From NCBI GenBank assembly GCA_964023205.1, contig OZ026847.1:11787182-11851181 (forward strand): a stretch of 64,000 nt of DNA, in the 5' to 3' direction. Below are positions 53,401-64,000 of this stretch, in pieces (the first letter of the stretch is position 1; the number at the start of each line of letters is the position of its first letter). Below the pieces are notes generated by a model. It was not told the origin of the DNA. It ran no database searches and worked only from the letters and a program-made list of their open reading frames with translations. A program made the translations under genes and the position numbers. Origin of the DNA: Lutraria lutraria. Taxonomy: Eukaryota; Mollusca; Bivalvia; Venerida; Mactridae.

Positions 53401-56400
53401 TACATCTACACAAGTTTTTCAGAAGATTTTTTTCAGAAAATAGGGGAAAATGTATATTTATTGAGGAGGAGAATGGGGCCGAACATCAGCCCTGGATTCA
53501 TGAAATGAAGACCCTGGCTTGGTCAACAAACCAGTCTCCAATGCATGAAAATGCATGCTTACCTTAGCAGTATTGACCATTGTAGTGGCTTTGGATAATC
53601 TTGGCTTCTTAGTAGGAGTTGTTTCTTCTTCCTCTTTCAGTTCATCAAGTTTTCTCTGTTGACCCCTGGTAGATGCATCAGGGTCGAGACTAGCACCAGC
53701 TAATAAACTCTGACCCTCCTAAAAATAAATTGCATATTAAATGAAATGGGATACAGTCAAGATGTAGAATTTCAAATCCTAGAACTGGTATTCATCTAGC
53801 AAAAGCACCATTTATCAAAATTTTAAAATACTTCACAGAATTACATTTTTACCAGGGCTTGTACAAAATTAGACAGATACTTAAGTCTTAAGCTGTACAT
53901 ACACTCCTCTGATTAGACAAGGGAGTCAAATACTGAAAGTTTTCTAAAAAGTGAAATAATCAAACACATGTGGTTAGTTCTAATGGCCATTGCAAGGCAT
54001 CAACATTGGTTCACTGAGCACTTGGAGAGAATTGGTTCATCTCCCAATTGCACCAACAGCCAGATTTTTTTGGTGACTTTCCAATACTAACAGTGAAGGA
54101 AGAGCCCCCAGTCACACACCTGGGTAGAACAAGATACCTCACAAGTAAAGTTTGGTTCCATGTGGGATTCAAACTCTCAGTGATAAGGAGCTAGTGAATA
54201 CTAGTTAGACTTAGAGACTGCAAGCACTTGATTATAGAGTCCCTCTTATGTCATTTCTAATACAAGCTTACCTTAGCTGTGGCATCCATAGTTGAGGCTC
54301 TGTTAACTGCAGGCTTGTCCTCATCTGCTTCTTTCAGTCCCTGCATTTCCAGTAATGTATCCTTACCAGCAGCCTTAAGTAGGGCAATACCCTCCTGAAA
54401 ATGTTCATCTAAATGTCAGTTTAATCAGAGATCTGTCCTTATTTGTTTGTTTTCACCAAATTTGATAAATATATCCGATTAATTCTACGGACGCTTCATT
54501 TACCCCCACTCCCCTCAAAATCAAGCTATTATGCACTTATCAAAGTTTCCCCCAGAGGAAGGTGGCCGGGATACACTGGGAATTAGACAGCAAGACCTTT
54601 GGGTTATACATGGGATTGTGATGAACATTGCTGTAACATGTGGCGGGAAGTAGACTTGGTGCACATTTCATTGACGGTCAGACCGGTGACAGGAATTAGT
54701 CGGTCTCCTATCTTCTTTGTGTTATTTTCAAGTATGTAATGAAAAACTACCATAGAGATGTTTGATATCAAAATGACCACACCCCCAAGAAATTAGACAG
54801 GAATATCTGCAAATGGAAGGGAAATTGGACACCCAAATTTCACAAATGTCTAATTTTCCCTATATAATTTTGCCCCCCCCCCCCCTCTCTCTCTTTCTGG
54901 GAAAAACATTGAAAACTGCATGAACATGTTGATAATATGAGCTAATGAAAAATGACCTACAAACAATATCTTACTCTAAGTCAACTCATCAAAGGTAAGC
55001 TCGGTATTTAGGTCTAGTACACTCATAAGAGAGGTTGACAGCATCAAGAGATAGATATTTCACACTATGGGCTTGAAAATTTTTCAAGGTGGTACTACTA
55101 CTAGTCCTGTAGGACTAGTAGCTGCAAATTCTTACTCGCCCTTTAGAAGAACCAACTCGCCCTTAAGAAAATCAAGTATTTGAATACTTTTAGAATGAAG
55201 TTATGATTAAGACTTTAAAGGATGTATAATTCTTCTGTTATACATGACTGATTGCGGGAAAATTAGTTGGATGCGGACATAAATGATTACAACATACATG
55301 AACAATACAGTACGGTTCAGGTGATTGGTTAATCGGCATTTTAATCTTTAAACACAAAGGATCACTGTGTACATATAAAGCCGTCTCTCGAGTAGCAACA
55401 CTGATATTTATTGTGAATGCTTCTTCTACTTCCGCTTTCTGTCATCTGTTCATTTTCGGAAAACGGGCACTGTTTATTATCAGAAAACAGGTAACATGGT
55501 AAGACAATTCAGGATTTGACACTTACTCGAGTACGTTTATACGAGACCGACAATAATCAACGCATCCAATTAATTTGTCAAGTAAGAAATCCCATTCTTG
55601 AAATAAATAGAAAAGCGGGCGAATGAGGCATTGTCACAGTTAAACTTGTAGCGGTGTTTTATATATGCCGCCGGGCCGGGTACAGGGCGACAATCTATTT
55701 TTAGTCATTATTGTCTAGTGCAAGCGTTTCAAGAACGCGGATTTAACATAAACAAAACGGGAATCTAAATTGATTCGGATCAAATTGGAAAGAGATATTT
55801 CCTGGTTTAAATTAATTTTAGGGTGATTGAATGCCTAATTTTGTACTTGCCCGATGCCAACTTCAACTCGCCAATGCGAGTGGGATTTTCAAGCCCTGCA
55901 CTAGCAGAGCTGTGCTCTAATTGTGTAGTACCTAACTTGTAAACAGAATGAGCTCATACCAAAGTAACCAATTGAACGTTAAGGGAACATAACAGTTTTG
56001 CCTTAAAATTAGTCAACTAGGCTCATTTTACAACCAGTGAAATACAGTGCAAAAAATGCCTTTGTGAAATACCAGTTAAATATTCAGTTACACTCACAGG
56101 AGTGGCACATATGTTGTTGTGTATGCTTTATCAGGTTACAGACATGATCAATAGTTAGAAGTTACACATCTCTACCTTTCCCAACAGTTTCATTGTTTCT
56201 TAAAATGTAATGCACATACACAAAATACATATTTGGAGCTCTACAAAACTATTCCTAAAAGATTTATTTATTCAGCAAACCATTTGATAACACTTTAAGA
56301 GGATTATCAATAATTGTATCAATGATGCTACAAGTCACTGCAAGTTCATTGTTGATACAAAGTTACACCAGACGCATACAAACAAACACCCTTGCATTAT

Positions 56401-57069
56401 GACAGCAATCAACTCTTACACAATTACATTCATAACAATTCACAAGTAAACATAAGTAGACCAACTTATACATGATTTAACACGCTCCTATGCTGGTAAC
56501 CCGTGTTTGCATGGGGAGTGATTTGCAGGTCAAGTTAACATTGAAATGTGTACACACGTCATGTAATAAAATGTTTATAAATAAAACGTTCCAAAAATGA
56601 TAGAGACAAACAAAGCGTTGCAGAATTTGAAGCATCCTAGCACTAACAAATCAACATAATAAATAAAAAATCATGTTAATATGACAAATTTAGCTTCCTC
56701 TGTCGTTAATTCAGCAGCCATCTTGAAAAATTAACAGTTTCTTTGCACATTTTCGTGAGCGTTAAACGTCTACATTTGAAGAAAATAAGACACCATTTTG
56801 CATTCCTAAGTTAGATGATACATTGATCTGTAATACGCGAATGTGAAAATGCTTCGATTTCAAAGAAATATGTCACAAATCGACACTAATTTCATCGAGG
56901 TCAAATTTGCTGACGGCGAAAAATACATGTATTATGTTCAACGGATTCGATGACATTTTCGCCAAGTTTAAGCGATATTTTCTCAACAAAAACAAAACAA
57001 TCTTTTACGTACCTTGGCAGTCACTTGCATTGTACCATCACGAGTCAGATCTGGCTTAGAACTTGCCAT
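50469..57069 (-). CDS. exon-modular Lys/Glu-rich repeat protein, probably nuclear
   Basis: Six coding exons: 57069-57013, 54394-54272, 53718-53563, 52209-52060, 51292-51172, 50674-50469. They total 813 nt (270 aa plus stop). The first four introns are phase 0, and each falls at the same point of a repeat. Exons 1-4 end in TM-x-x-TAK and exons 2-5 begin E(G/A)-x-x-LL; exon 1 gives DGTMQVTAK and the last exon carries a full internal AGTMQVTAKEGKEFL. Between these lie variable linkers, including TRGQQ(R/K)K in two modules, followed by nuclear-localisation-like KKPRLSK or KKPKLSK. The C-terminus is basic then acidic (KKRGKKAKEVEETIEDEESD). There is no signal peptide or membrane segment. I do not recognise the family. 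A chromatin or nucleolar role is an inference from composition only. Confidence 0.85.
50735..51005. repeat. dispersed repeat shared with 43690-44060, copy 2
   Basis: Shows ACCACCTCAGTGCCATCTATCC, GTTTTTGGACAACGCAGATG and TTGATCACAATACCTCG, then GAAAACAGAC. Its middle part (about 50825-50915) recurs almost unchanged at 54420-54515: TGACCTTATTTGTTTGTTCT, CACCAAATTTGATAAATATA, TTCATTTACCCCCAC. Confidence 0.65.
52800..52945. repeat. dispersed repeat shared with 61560-61770
   Basis: Both contain GTTTCTGG(T/C), a (G)GTAGGTCA(G/T)G TTTTTTT tract with TCTCAG, then a GTCGG(G/A) motif before ACCAG(A/G)AACA. It lies in the intron between exons 3 and 4 of the repeat-protein gene. Confidence 0.5.
54088..54246 (-). 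mobile_element. antisense SINE (GGACAGCTTCC family), copy 5
   Basis: TGGGTAGAACAAGATACC, GTGGGATTCAAACTCTCAG and GGAGCTAGTGAATACTAG match the antisense SINE landmarks. It ends about 25 bp before exon 2 of the repeat-protein gene. Confidence 0.65.
54420..54515. repeat. ~95-bp repeat shared with 50825-50915
   Basis: GATCTGTCCTTATTTGTTTG, TTTTCACCAAATTTGATAAA and TACGGACGCTTCATTTACCC are near-identical to the stretch 3.6 kb away in another intron of the same gene. Confidence 0.8.
55068..55906. mobile_element. ~0.84-kb inverted-repeat element with GGGCTTGAAAAT ends
   Basis: Left end GGGCTTGAAAATTTTTC, right end GGGATTTTCAAGCCC. Both sub-ends contain ACTCGCC / AACTCGCC words (55135-55160, 55865-55885), giving longer imperfect inverted repeats. 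It has no transposase and is probably a non-autonomous DNA transposon, in intron 1 of the repeat-protein gene. Confidence 0.6.
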
Positions 57070-57240
57070 TTCGGTTGATACTTTACCCAAAAACCGTGAA
57101 CGAACTAACACACCAAAAACACAGTTTTTCACGAGGAAAACCGGAGCCGAAGGAGGAAGGCGTGGTCACATGGTCGGCAACGGATGCGCTGATTGGTTAA
57201 TTGAAAACGAGACAACCCGGAAGCGGGTAATATGAAAACA
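57070..57240 (-). promoter_or_regulatory. TATA-less, CpG-containing promoter region of the repeat-protein gene
   Basis: Directly upstream (minus strand) of the ATG at 57069. It has an inverted CCAAT box (GATTGG at 57191-57196 on plus), an ETS-type CCGGAAGCGGG near 57218 and a locally higher GC and CpG content than the surroundings. This looks like a housekeeping-type promoter. Confidence 0.5.
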
Positions 57241-58785
57241 AATACACAAACGTATCTGCGATTATTATGAAAAAATGGATAAAATGACCATTAAACAGAA
57301 TTTCTGACCAATATCCTGTACACACATATATTCTACAACGAATTGTCGATATATTTAAGTCATTTGATAGGAATGACATTAAATATAAATTATTTTTTTG
57401 GCTATTCATAAATGATGTTTACATTATTCTGTACAGTACCGTAATCAGTACGTCTATACAGAATTACGTTATTTTCGTAATTGTAATTGAGAAAACACTG
57501 GTTTTGATAAAACAAACTTTGTTACAAAAATTATGGTCATTGCTAGGTTATTATTTGAGTAAGAATAGGTTTTAAACTGAATTAATAACCTAACTGATTG
57601 AAAAAAGTGTGTGTCAGTCCCCTATGATTACACGAACATGTACGTAAACCGTTTAAAACACACAACCAATATGTGTCACTTGGTGACTATTCAGTTACAA
57701 CGCGTACAATGAAGGAAGACACCAAACAGACTGGGTATAATCATGACAGACATTCCGGCGCCATGATAGGCTAGTCTTAGTGAAATTATTTATCAGTGAC
57801 CATATATATATATATAGTCCCTCAATCACGGAGGCCCGATATTTGGTCTGTATCGATCCAATCCGAGCTGCATAAAGTATAAACAATATACAGGCCTATT
57901 CTGCAGCCTAATTGATCAGCAAGTTGCTTTTTAGAGAAATATATCAATTAATTAATTACAGGTAAAAACACCAAATATTAAACATACGCATGCATGGTTG
58001 CTTTCATATTAGAAATATACAAACTTAATTCCTATTATTCTGCGGAGTTTTCAACTAAAAATCGTACAGAAAAATCCTAAATGAACCTCATAATTATGGT
58101 GCCGATTTCAGCACTTCGATTTTCCGTTTGACAAATTCTTCGATATGGCAACCAACCACGATGACTCATTAATTGTGCAAAGAAACAAATTAAACAAGAC
58201 TTACAAAAATGCACAACCTACGATACCAACAATGCTCAAACCTACCTCTTACAACAAGCTAGTCCACAATAAACCCGCACAGTTAATAACAATAAATAGT
58301 CACTAAGCGAAGCTTTGTTTCTACCTTAGAAATACAAACGTTTAATTTTTTATAGATTCTACAAAAAATTTACGCCAAAATACTGTATATATAATATTTA
58401 ATGTGTATCGATAATCGATGAAAGGGAAAAATCGTCGGTATATCGATATCGTTGGAATCGATGACAGCCCTAATCACAGCAGTCTGTAACAGTGATATAA
58501 CAGAATGTTTCATTCGCAGTGGTATCTTTCGGTAATAGATGTGGAAAGTTAAAACAGTTCCAATACATGGTCGAGGATTTGTTTGCATTTGGAGATATCC
58601 GGATAATCAGATATATCGCCGAGGGTGCCTGCATTTTTTAAAGTTTTGTCTCAATCAATACCAGTCTTATATTTTTATAGAGGCTGTGTTTGAAATCTTT
58701 CCGTATTTAACAATACAATGTAACTTATTTTTTACGGTTATATATTCATGCTATGCTATTACATGTATACAATGCGTAATAATGA
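57241..58785. other. intergenic AT-rich interval
   Basis: No supported gene. The short frames have no domain or splice context. A (TA)n run lies near 57803. Confidence 0.5.
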
Positions 58786-59118
58786 TTATGTTATGTTTTG
58801 GAAAATCCTTTCGTATTTGTTCGCGAGTTTATATGTGCGAAGTAAACATTTGGATTCTTTTTCCTCGGTATCATTTTCTCCACAATGTTTTGCGTGAACT
58901 TCGAATTCCTCTAGTAAAGCATCAATTTGGGAAGCAAATTCCCCCAGTCGAAAACAGGGCGGAACCTGAACTCCTCTTTTTTCAATCATTGGTCCTTTTT
59001 GTTGTTGTTGATCAATCCATGTACTCGTTTCTGATCGTATGTCGACTGACTTCCAGTTTTTTTCTCGTACCTGATCTGACTCATGTTCAAGACTGTGGTG
59101 GCAGTTTTCAAGAGCATT
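58786..59118 (-). CDS. unassigned coding stretch, probably a terminal exon or gene remnant
   Basis: After an acceptor-like ACTCACAG (ending at 59119 on minus) a frame stays open for 110 residues to a TAA at 58786. It is hydrophilic and protein-like: LENCHHSLEHESDQVREK, then a QQQQ run, IEKRGVQVPPCFRLGEFASQ, IDALLEEFEVHAKHCGEND and RTYKLANKYERIFQNIT. The Glu/Lys-rich helical composition looks more natural than the 217-codon plus-strand frame that overlaps it. I found no partner exon and no known domain. It may be the last exon of an unseen gene, a transposon-derived fragment or chance. Confidence 0.4.
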   Translation of the reverse strand, partial: NALENCHHSLEHESDQVREKNWKSVDIRSETSTWIDQQQQKGPMIEKRGVQVPPCFRLGEFASQIDALLEEFEVHAKHCGENDTEEKESKCLLRTYKLANKYERIFQNIT

Positions 59119-59282
59119 CTGTGAGTTTTGTTGTAATTTGGACGGTACAAAAGTGCAAGCACAATTTCCTTATTGTATCTCGTTTTGGGTAAAAGTAATT
59201 AAGACTTAGAAAAAATTGTGACTATAGGGCTTACGAGTTCGTCTGAATCCTTGTTGAAAAACTGACACGTTATTTGTTATGT

Positions 59283-59510
59283 AGCCCCAACCGTGTCCTA
59301 GTGGTTAGGGTGTCCGCATTCGGAGCGGGAAACGAAGGGTTCGAACATAAGTTGAGACTGTTAGAACGTATTGGGGTCGAACTGTGAGTCGCCAGCTGGT
59401 TAAATAATGGTCACCTTAGACCTATCTCAAAAGAGAAGGATTCGGGAGGTACTGAGCGCACAAAGGTGTCTCATAAACCAAAGTGGCTGACCCTTTCATT
59501 AGGGGTGACA
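59283..59510 (+). mobile_element. tRNA-headed SINE
   Basis: The head ACCGTGTCCTAGTGGTTAGG (A-box) is followed by an anticodon-like CCGCATTCGGAGCGG and GGGTTCGAAC (B-box). The body continues with GAGTCGCCAGCTGGTTAAAT and AAAGTGGCTGACCC. Confidence 0.65.
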
Positions 59511-60222
59511 CTATTACAAACAAAACCTTTACCACGAAATAATATTTTAATGATACAATAAGGATGACTTTTTTATACCTACTATACGTCCATAGGATAA
59601 AAGACTTTCGAAAAATTCAGTTAGTAATGTAATTGTAAACAAACACCATGACGTAGTAACTCCACTAATTAATGATGTTGTAGGTCAATAAATACATTTT
59701 GGTATGGAGTTTAAAGAAGTTTTAGGGCGCATTACTGTAATGAAGTTTTGATAACATATGATTTATCATGTAAATTTTCCACCTGTTGATTTATATTCCA
59801 CTTAAATTTGCATTAAAGTCTTTAGATGTAACCCATTTTTCAATAATTAAAAAGAAAGAAAATTCATTTCAGTGAAAACTTATTGTAAAACGATGCATTA
59901 GTAGTAAGAATCTAAATTGATAAAGAAAATACAGATATACATAAATTAATATTTGTATGTTTTTCAACATTGGTAACAACTTTTACATTTTTTCAGATTG
60001 TGTTGTTAAATACATTCAAGCACACAAGTGTCTAAGGTAACTATCAAATAAATAATGATAATTTGGCTGTACTGTGCAACCTCTGCAAAGTAACACCTAC
60101 CCTTGGGAGAAGCAAACTTATGTTGTTCTTGAGAGGTTGTTGCTCTAGAGCGGTCAAATTGATAGTTAAATTGCACAATTGAGAAAAATCATACTGTTAT
60201 TGTTGTACACGTGAATGTGATA

Positions 60223-60429
60223 CCGTGGAATCATTAATTTTCGTTGGGGATTTAATTTCGTGGATTTCGTGGGTCGGCTCATCCACGAAATCAAATCCCC
60301 ACGAATTTAAATGCAGAGATAATGCATTTCTTTTCAAAATTCAAAATCCACGAATTTATGTCCCCACGGAGTAGCCATTTTAGTGAAAACCACGAAAATT
60401 GAGCCCAACGAAAATAAATGAAAATACAG
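60223..60429. mobile_element. TA-flanked MITE, CTGTGGAATCATT family, copy 3
   Basis: Left CCGTGGAATCATTAATTTTC, right CCAACGAAAATAAATGAAAATACAG, flanked by TA. Opposite orientation to copies 1 and 2. Confidence 0.8.
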
Positions 60430-60551
60430 TATTATATGTTCGTTGTCACATCGTCGATATAGAGGACTGATTCATGAAATAAAACATTGAATTGAAGTTA
60501 TACTTGTTTTGTGTAATCGCTGTAGGTATAAAATATCGCACCATAATAGCG

Positions 60552-60752
60552 AAGGTCACTTGGCGACATACCAACTTTAATAGTGGAGGAACATTTCACG
60601 TGCGCCTCACGGTATAGAACTTCCGGCCTGCACAACTTCCTCGATCCCATGTGAAATGTGTATGGTCCCGACTGGGATTTGAACTCACAGTGCATGGTGA
60701 GGGGCTAGTGATCACTAGTCAGAGACTATAACCACTCGACCACGGAGCTCCC
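60552..60752 (-). mobile_element. antisense SINE (GGACAGCTTCC family), copy 6
   Basis: Contains CACTTGGCGACATACC, GACTGGGATTTGAACTCACA (reverse B-box), GGGGCTAGTGATCACTAGTC and CTATAACCACTCGACCACGG (reverse A-box). This is the best-preserved tRNA-like head of the six. Confidence 0.8.
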
Positions 60753-62241
60753 TCAGGTTTAAACAATAGAGACATAGAAACATCTTATATATTTTATCGT
60801 TTATTCATCAATTCTACAATTCTATTAATTATTACATTATCACTTTGATTATCTTGGATTATATTCAAAAGTAACGTAAACGAAGAAAATGAAACAATCA
60901 AATAAGCAAACGAGCAAATATCATGTTTAATAAAATTTCCAGGTTCCGTTAACTTGGCCTCCATAACATCATGTGTACTCAATTTGTTTCCAAACTAATA
61001 AAACAATATTTAAAAAAGTTCTACCAAATTAACAGCCATTCATGTACAAATACATGCAGGGGCTTTGTTTATGGTTTTGGGAAAGTGCCCTAGCTCTTCA
61101 AATGGAGATGAAATAATGGACTGAAGCCATATTTGGGAAAAAAGTCTCACCTAAAAACAATTTTGGGGGATGAACTATCTTAATTGGAAATTTTGTGAAA
61201 AATGCATGATTTCAAAGAAATGTTCAGAGGGGAAGGTGCCCGTTACATGCTGAACTATTATAAAGAAAGCCGAGCTGATATGGTTGGGAGAAGTTTACGG
61301 TAAATAGAATCACGTGTCTATTTTTTTTGGCTTAATACAATGTACAAGATACATATATAATAATCATGAATTTATGTGATTACATAGTTTGATACATATA
61401 AAAATATTGACTATACTATGATAATTATCATAATACCGTTTTATTCCACAAGGAATTTGAAAACTGGTTGCTTTAAACGGGTTACCGCATAATACAGGTG
61501 TGTTGATATAAAATGATATATAAATAAGTAGATATGTTTATATTTTGCATAAAGCGTTAATATGTCTGTTTCTGGCTACATACACATCAAGAATGAGATA
61601 GGTAGGTCATGTTTTTTTGGTCTCAGTGAAAGCAGGTATAAAACCAAAAAAAAAAATAATGAGAAAGTGTGTGTACTGTTCTTCGGGCCTAATAAAAGGA
61701 TCACAGAGAAATATTAGGCTAGGTCGGATAACCAGAAACAAATAATTCTGTAGGCCAAATAACAGTAGTACACTGTGAAATCTTTGGAACTGAAATATTT
61801 ACGACAGTACACTGATAAACCTATATAATCCGTCGCCTAGATTTTTGAATATTTTACCAATACATGACAAAATCTAAGACAATCAATTATTTTAGATTAA
61901 AATGTAAAATGACACTATATCATACTTGAAAAAAAAACCGACTTCCGTGATTAAAGATTAAAGTCAAAGGTTAAAAAACTTGAGACTGGTCTTCGATCTC
62001 AAATCAGTTTCATTTTTAAAATTTCTATAGTAACTACGATATAACAATGATGAACTTGATTAGATGTATATAGTATCATGTCTGCGAAATCTAAGTACTT
62101 TACAATTTAAGTACTTTAAGAATTAAATAAATATGTGAATATTTGAGATCTTAGACTGTTCTCATGTTTTTATATCATTGGGGCTATGCTTAAATAAATT
62201 TGATGGTCTCGACCGTACACCAGTCTATTTCAATTAAGAAA
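60753..62241. other. AT-rich interval downstream of SLC6 gene
   Basis: Contains a dispersed repeat (61560-61770, related to 52800-52945) and, at about 61063-61245, a fragment resembling the 43427 element (TTGGGGGATGAACT, TGAAAAATGCATGATTTCAA). The 3'UTR of the minus-strand SLC6 gene should be here. Confidence 0.45.
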
Positions 62242-64000
62242 TCATGTGAAGTCAGCCCCTTCTTCTCGTACACCAAGCACGTCAACTAAGACCCTTTTTG
62301 CGAGTGGTTTCTGATATCTATAAGGGTTCAGAGCCCAAATTCTCCGCTGCTTCAAATCGTTCGGGACCCATTTAGAACTTGGCTTTAAAACTGATTGGAT
62401 TTTCTGTAAGAGAAAAATGACAAATAACTGCTAATAAGTTCTCGACTCATTTTTGCAGAAAAAAATTAAGTTTTCGCTCAAATTCGGCTTATCTATTAAA
62501 CCATGCATTTCTCTGTTCTGTTGTATGCAGTTCAGAATGTGGTATTAAAAGAACGTAAAAAGATTGTCTGTTTTATTTGAGTCTTGTTATTGGGAAATCG
62601 TTTTTGACTGTTTGACGTGTATTAAGTATATAAGGAAACAAATGGTGACATTTGTGATAAAAACACAAGCTTTCTAGACAGAAAAACAATTTTTGTTCGT
62701 GAATTTGGGGCCGGACAACTCTTACTATGTATGTAAAACATACAACATAAGGAGAATTCAAACTGGTGCACCGTGGTTAGGACGCTGCAATAACAAGTTT
62801 GACATAATGTTTCGCTGAAGTATTACATACTCTAATATTCATATTTCGGATTTGTTGAATACAATTCTATCAGTTTAACAACTACTTCGGATTCCATATG
62901 TATTGATGACAGCATTACAATTAGTGTATAGATAATCAGACTGAATACTGTCAGCCAGATCATTTTTATAACCACGGTGCTGTCCGAAAAAACGCAATTC
63001 AATCCTTAGACGTAAAATAAAAGTTCCAGGTTTCTAACCCGACAGACCCTTTTTACTGTAGACCCTATTTTTTTCTAGTTATTTTTTTTTACTGGTTGAT
63101 ATTTTCATTTTTATGGCCGGTGACTATATCTGAAAACTTCCCGACCCTTTATTTTGGGAGATGTAAGTTGAAACATATTATACCTTTCCATATGTATTTG
63201 ATCTGATTGATAAACATGCTTTGTAGCAAATGAGCTTAGGCACGCCTACCTGAAGAAGTGTCCCCTTTGCGGTGGCTACTTTGATCACAGCCACACATAA
63301 CATCACAAACAGGGGCGCAAATCCAAACAAAACATTACCAATGACCAGTGCGTAATTCGGATATGTATATTTTCCAATCACTGGGACAGAATACGACATC
63401 ATCGCTGTGACCAGAATTCCCTGCAATAGAGTATCAATGGACAGCGATATATCGCAATATTAACAACAGACCGATAAAGGCTAAAAAGCCCATGACAGTC
63501 AAAAAAGGACAAATACATTTACACAAAACATAATTATAGAAATACATACAAAGGATGCATAAGTTAATACATGCAGAAAACAACAGAAAAAAGTACTTGG
63601 CACTTTAAGCGATTGAACCGGACGTATGCAGAAATTATTGCTAAACAAATATGTTTTATTAATTACTAGTATATCTTACACATGCGGAACGAAGACATCA
63701 TCATGTTAAAACATGCAATATATTAGACCTTAAAATTATACTTGTCTTATGTGACATATTCGTCTACTTAATTTAACAGTAAAATAAATAACGTATACGT
63801 CACATACACCATGATATGAAACAAGAGAACTACAGTACAACCTATCCAGAGCGGCTTGTCGCAGTGGTTTGTAAAAAGAAAAACATCGTATATTTACCAC
63901 TATGAAGACAGGAATTACAAAGCACCAAGCTAATCTGACCAAAAGCGATATTTTTTGTCCAGTCATCATTTCTATATCCAAACTAAATCGCTTGGCGCCT
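62242..64000 (-). CDS. SLC6 Na+/Cl--dependent transporter, C-terminal exons (partial)
   Basis: Three exons in phase 0: 64000-63898 (cut by the window edge), 63420-63250 and 62403-62242 (TGA at 62244-62242). The first reads GAKRFSLDIEMMTGQK and then a hydrophobic run (WCFVIPVFIV), matching the DIEMM motif and TM11 of the SLC6 family. The second gives YTYPNYALVIGNVLFGFAPL (TM12). The third is a hydrophilic cytoplasmic tail of 53 residues (KPSSKWVPNDLKQRR at its start). SLC6 members carry neurotransmitters, amino acids, taurine or betaine into cells, driven by Na+ and Cl-. The substrate cannot be told because the substrate-binding TM1, TM3, TM6 and TM8 lie outside the window. Splice sites fit: GTG/GTAAAT, CAG/GTAGGC, and TTACAG before the last exon. 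Confidence 0.9.

Noticed and set aside
58539..59192. 217-codon plus-strand frame
   Set aside because: Its composition is odd (many Phe, Cys, Ile) and it overlaps a more protein-like minus frame. It looks like an antisense shadow.

Overview
The window is a gene-poor, repeat-rich, AT-rich eukaryotic segment, most likely from a bivalve mollusc. The reasons are: spliced genes with GT-AG introns; a secreted GH9 cellulase with an N-terminal CBM2-like module (an animal gene class well represented in molluscs); small cysteine-rich secreted peptides; many tRNA-headed SINEs and short inverted-repeat elements; and several minisatellites. The species cannot be fixed from the sequence alone.

Layout. 1-2.3 kb: AT-rich satellite DNA (27-bp unit). 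2.35-8.3 kb (minus): four exons of a carbohydrate sulfotransferase, with a 1.2-kb 36-bp satellite, a tRNA-like gene and inverted-repeat elements in its introns. 8.3-16.7 kb: no coding exon recognised; SINEs, hairpins, a 53-bp minisatellite and a TTAA-bounded MITE. 16.8-23.7 kb (plus): a complete 12-exon GH9 endoglucanase (595 aa, every splice phase consistent), with two MITEs and one 76-bp hairpin element in its introns. 26.2-33.5 kb (plus): three paralogous secreted six-cysteine cationic peptides. In all three the 5'UTR intron acceptor lies exactly 18 nt before the ATG. 34-38.5 kb: SINE and long dispersed repeats. 38.6-44.2 kb (minus): a five-exon, 313-aa membrane-anchored protein with a bacterial-looking domain and a 16-nt microexon. 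44.2-50.5 kb: a 6-kb block without ORFs. 50.5-57.1 kb (minus): a six-exon, 270-aa, probably nuclear protein whose middle exons each encode one repeat. 58.8-59.1 kb (minus): an unassigned coding stretch. 62.2-64 kb (minus): the last three exons of an SLC6 transporter that continues past the right edge.

The genes do not form a pathway. The cellulase and the peptide cluster are both secreted products, of the digestive or defence kind, and lie next to each other on the same strand. The most interesting items are the six-cysteine peptide family, the exon-per-repeat protein, the microexon-containing membrane protein, and the repeated hairpin and MITE elements. Exon coordinates were worked out by hand from reading frame and splice consensus. 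They have not been tested against transcripts or databases.
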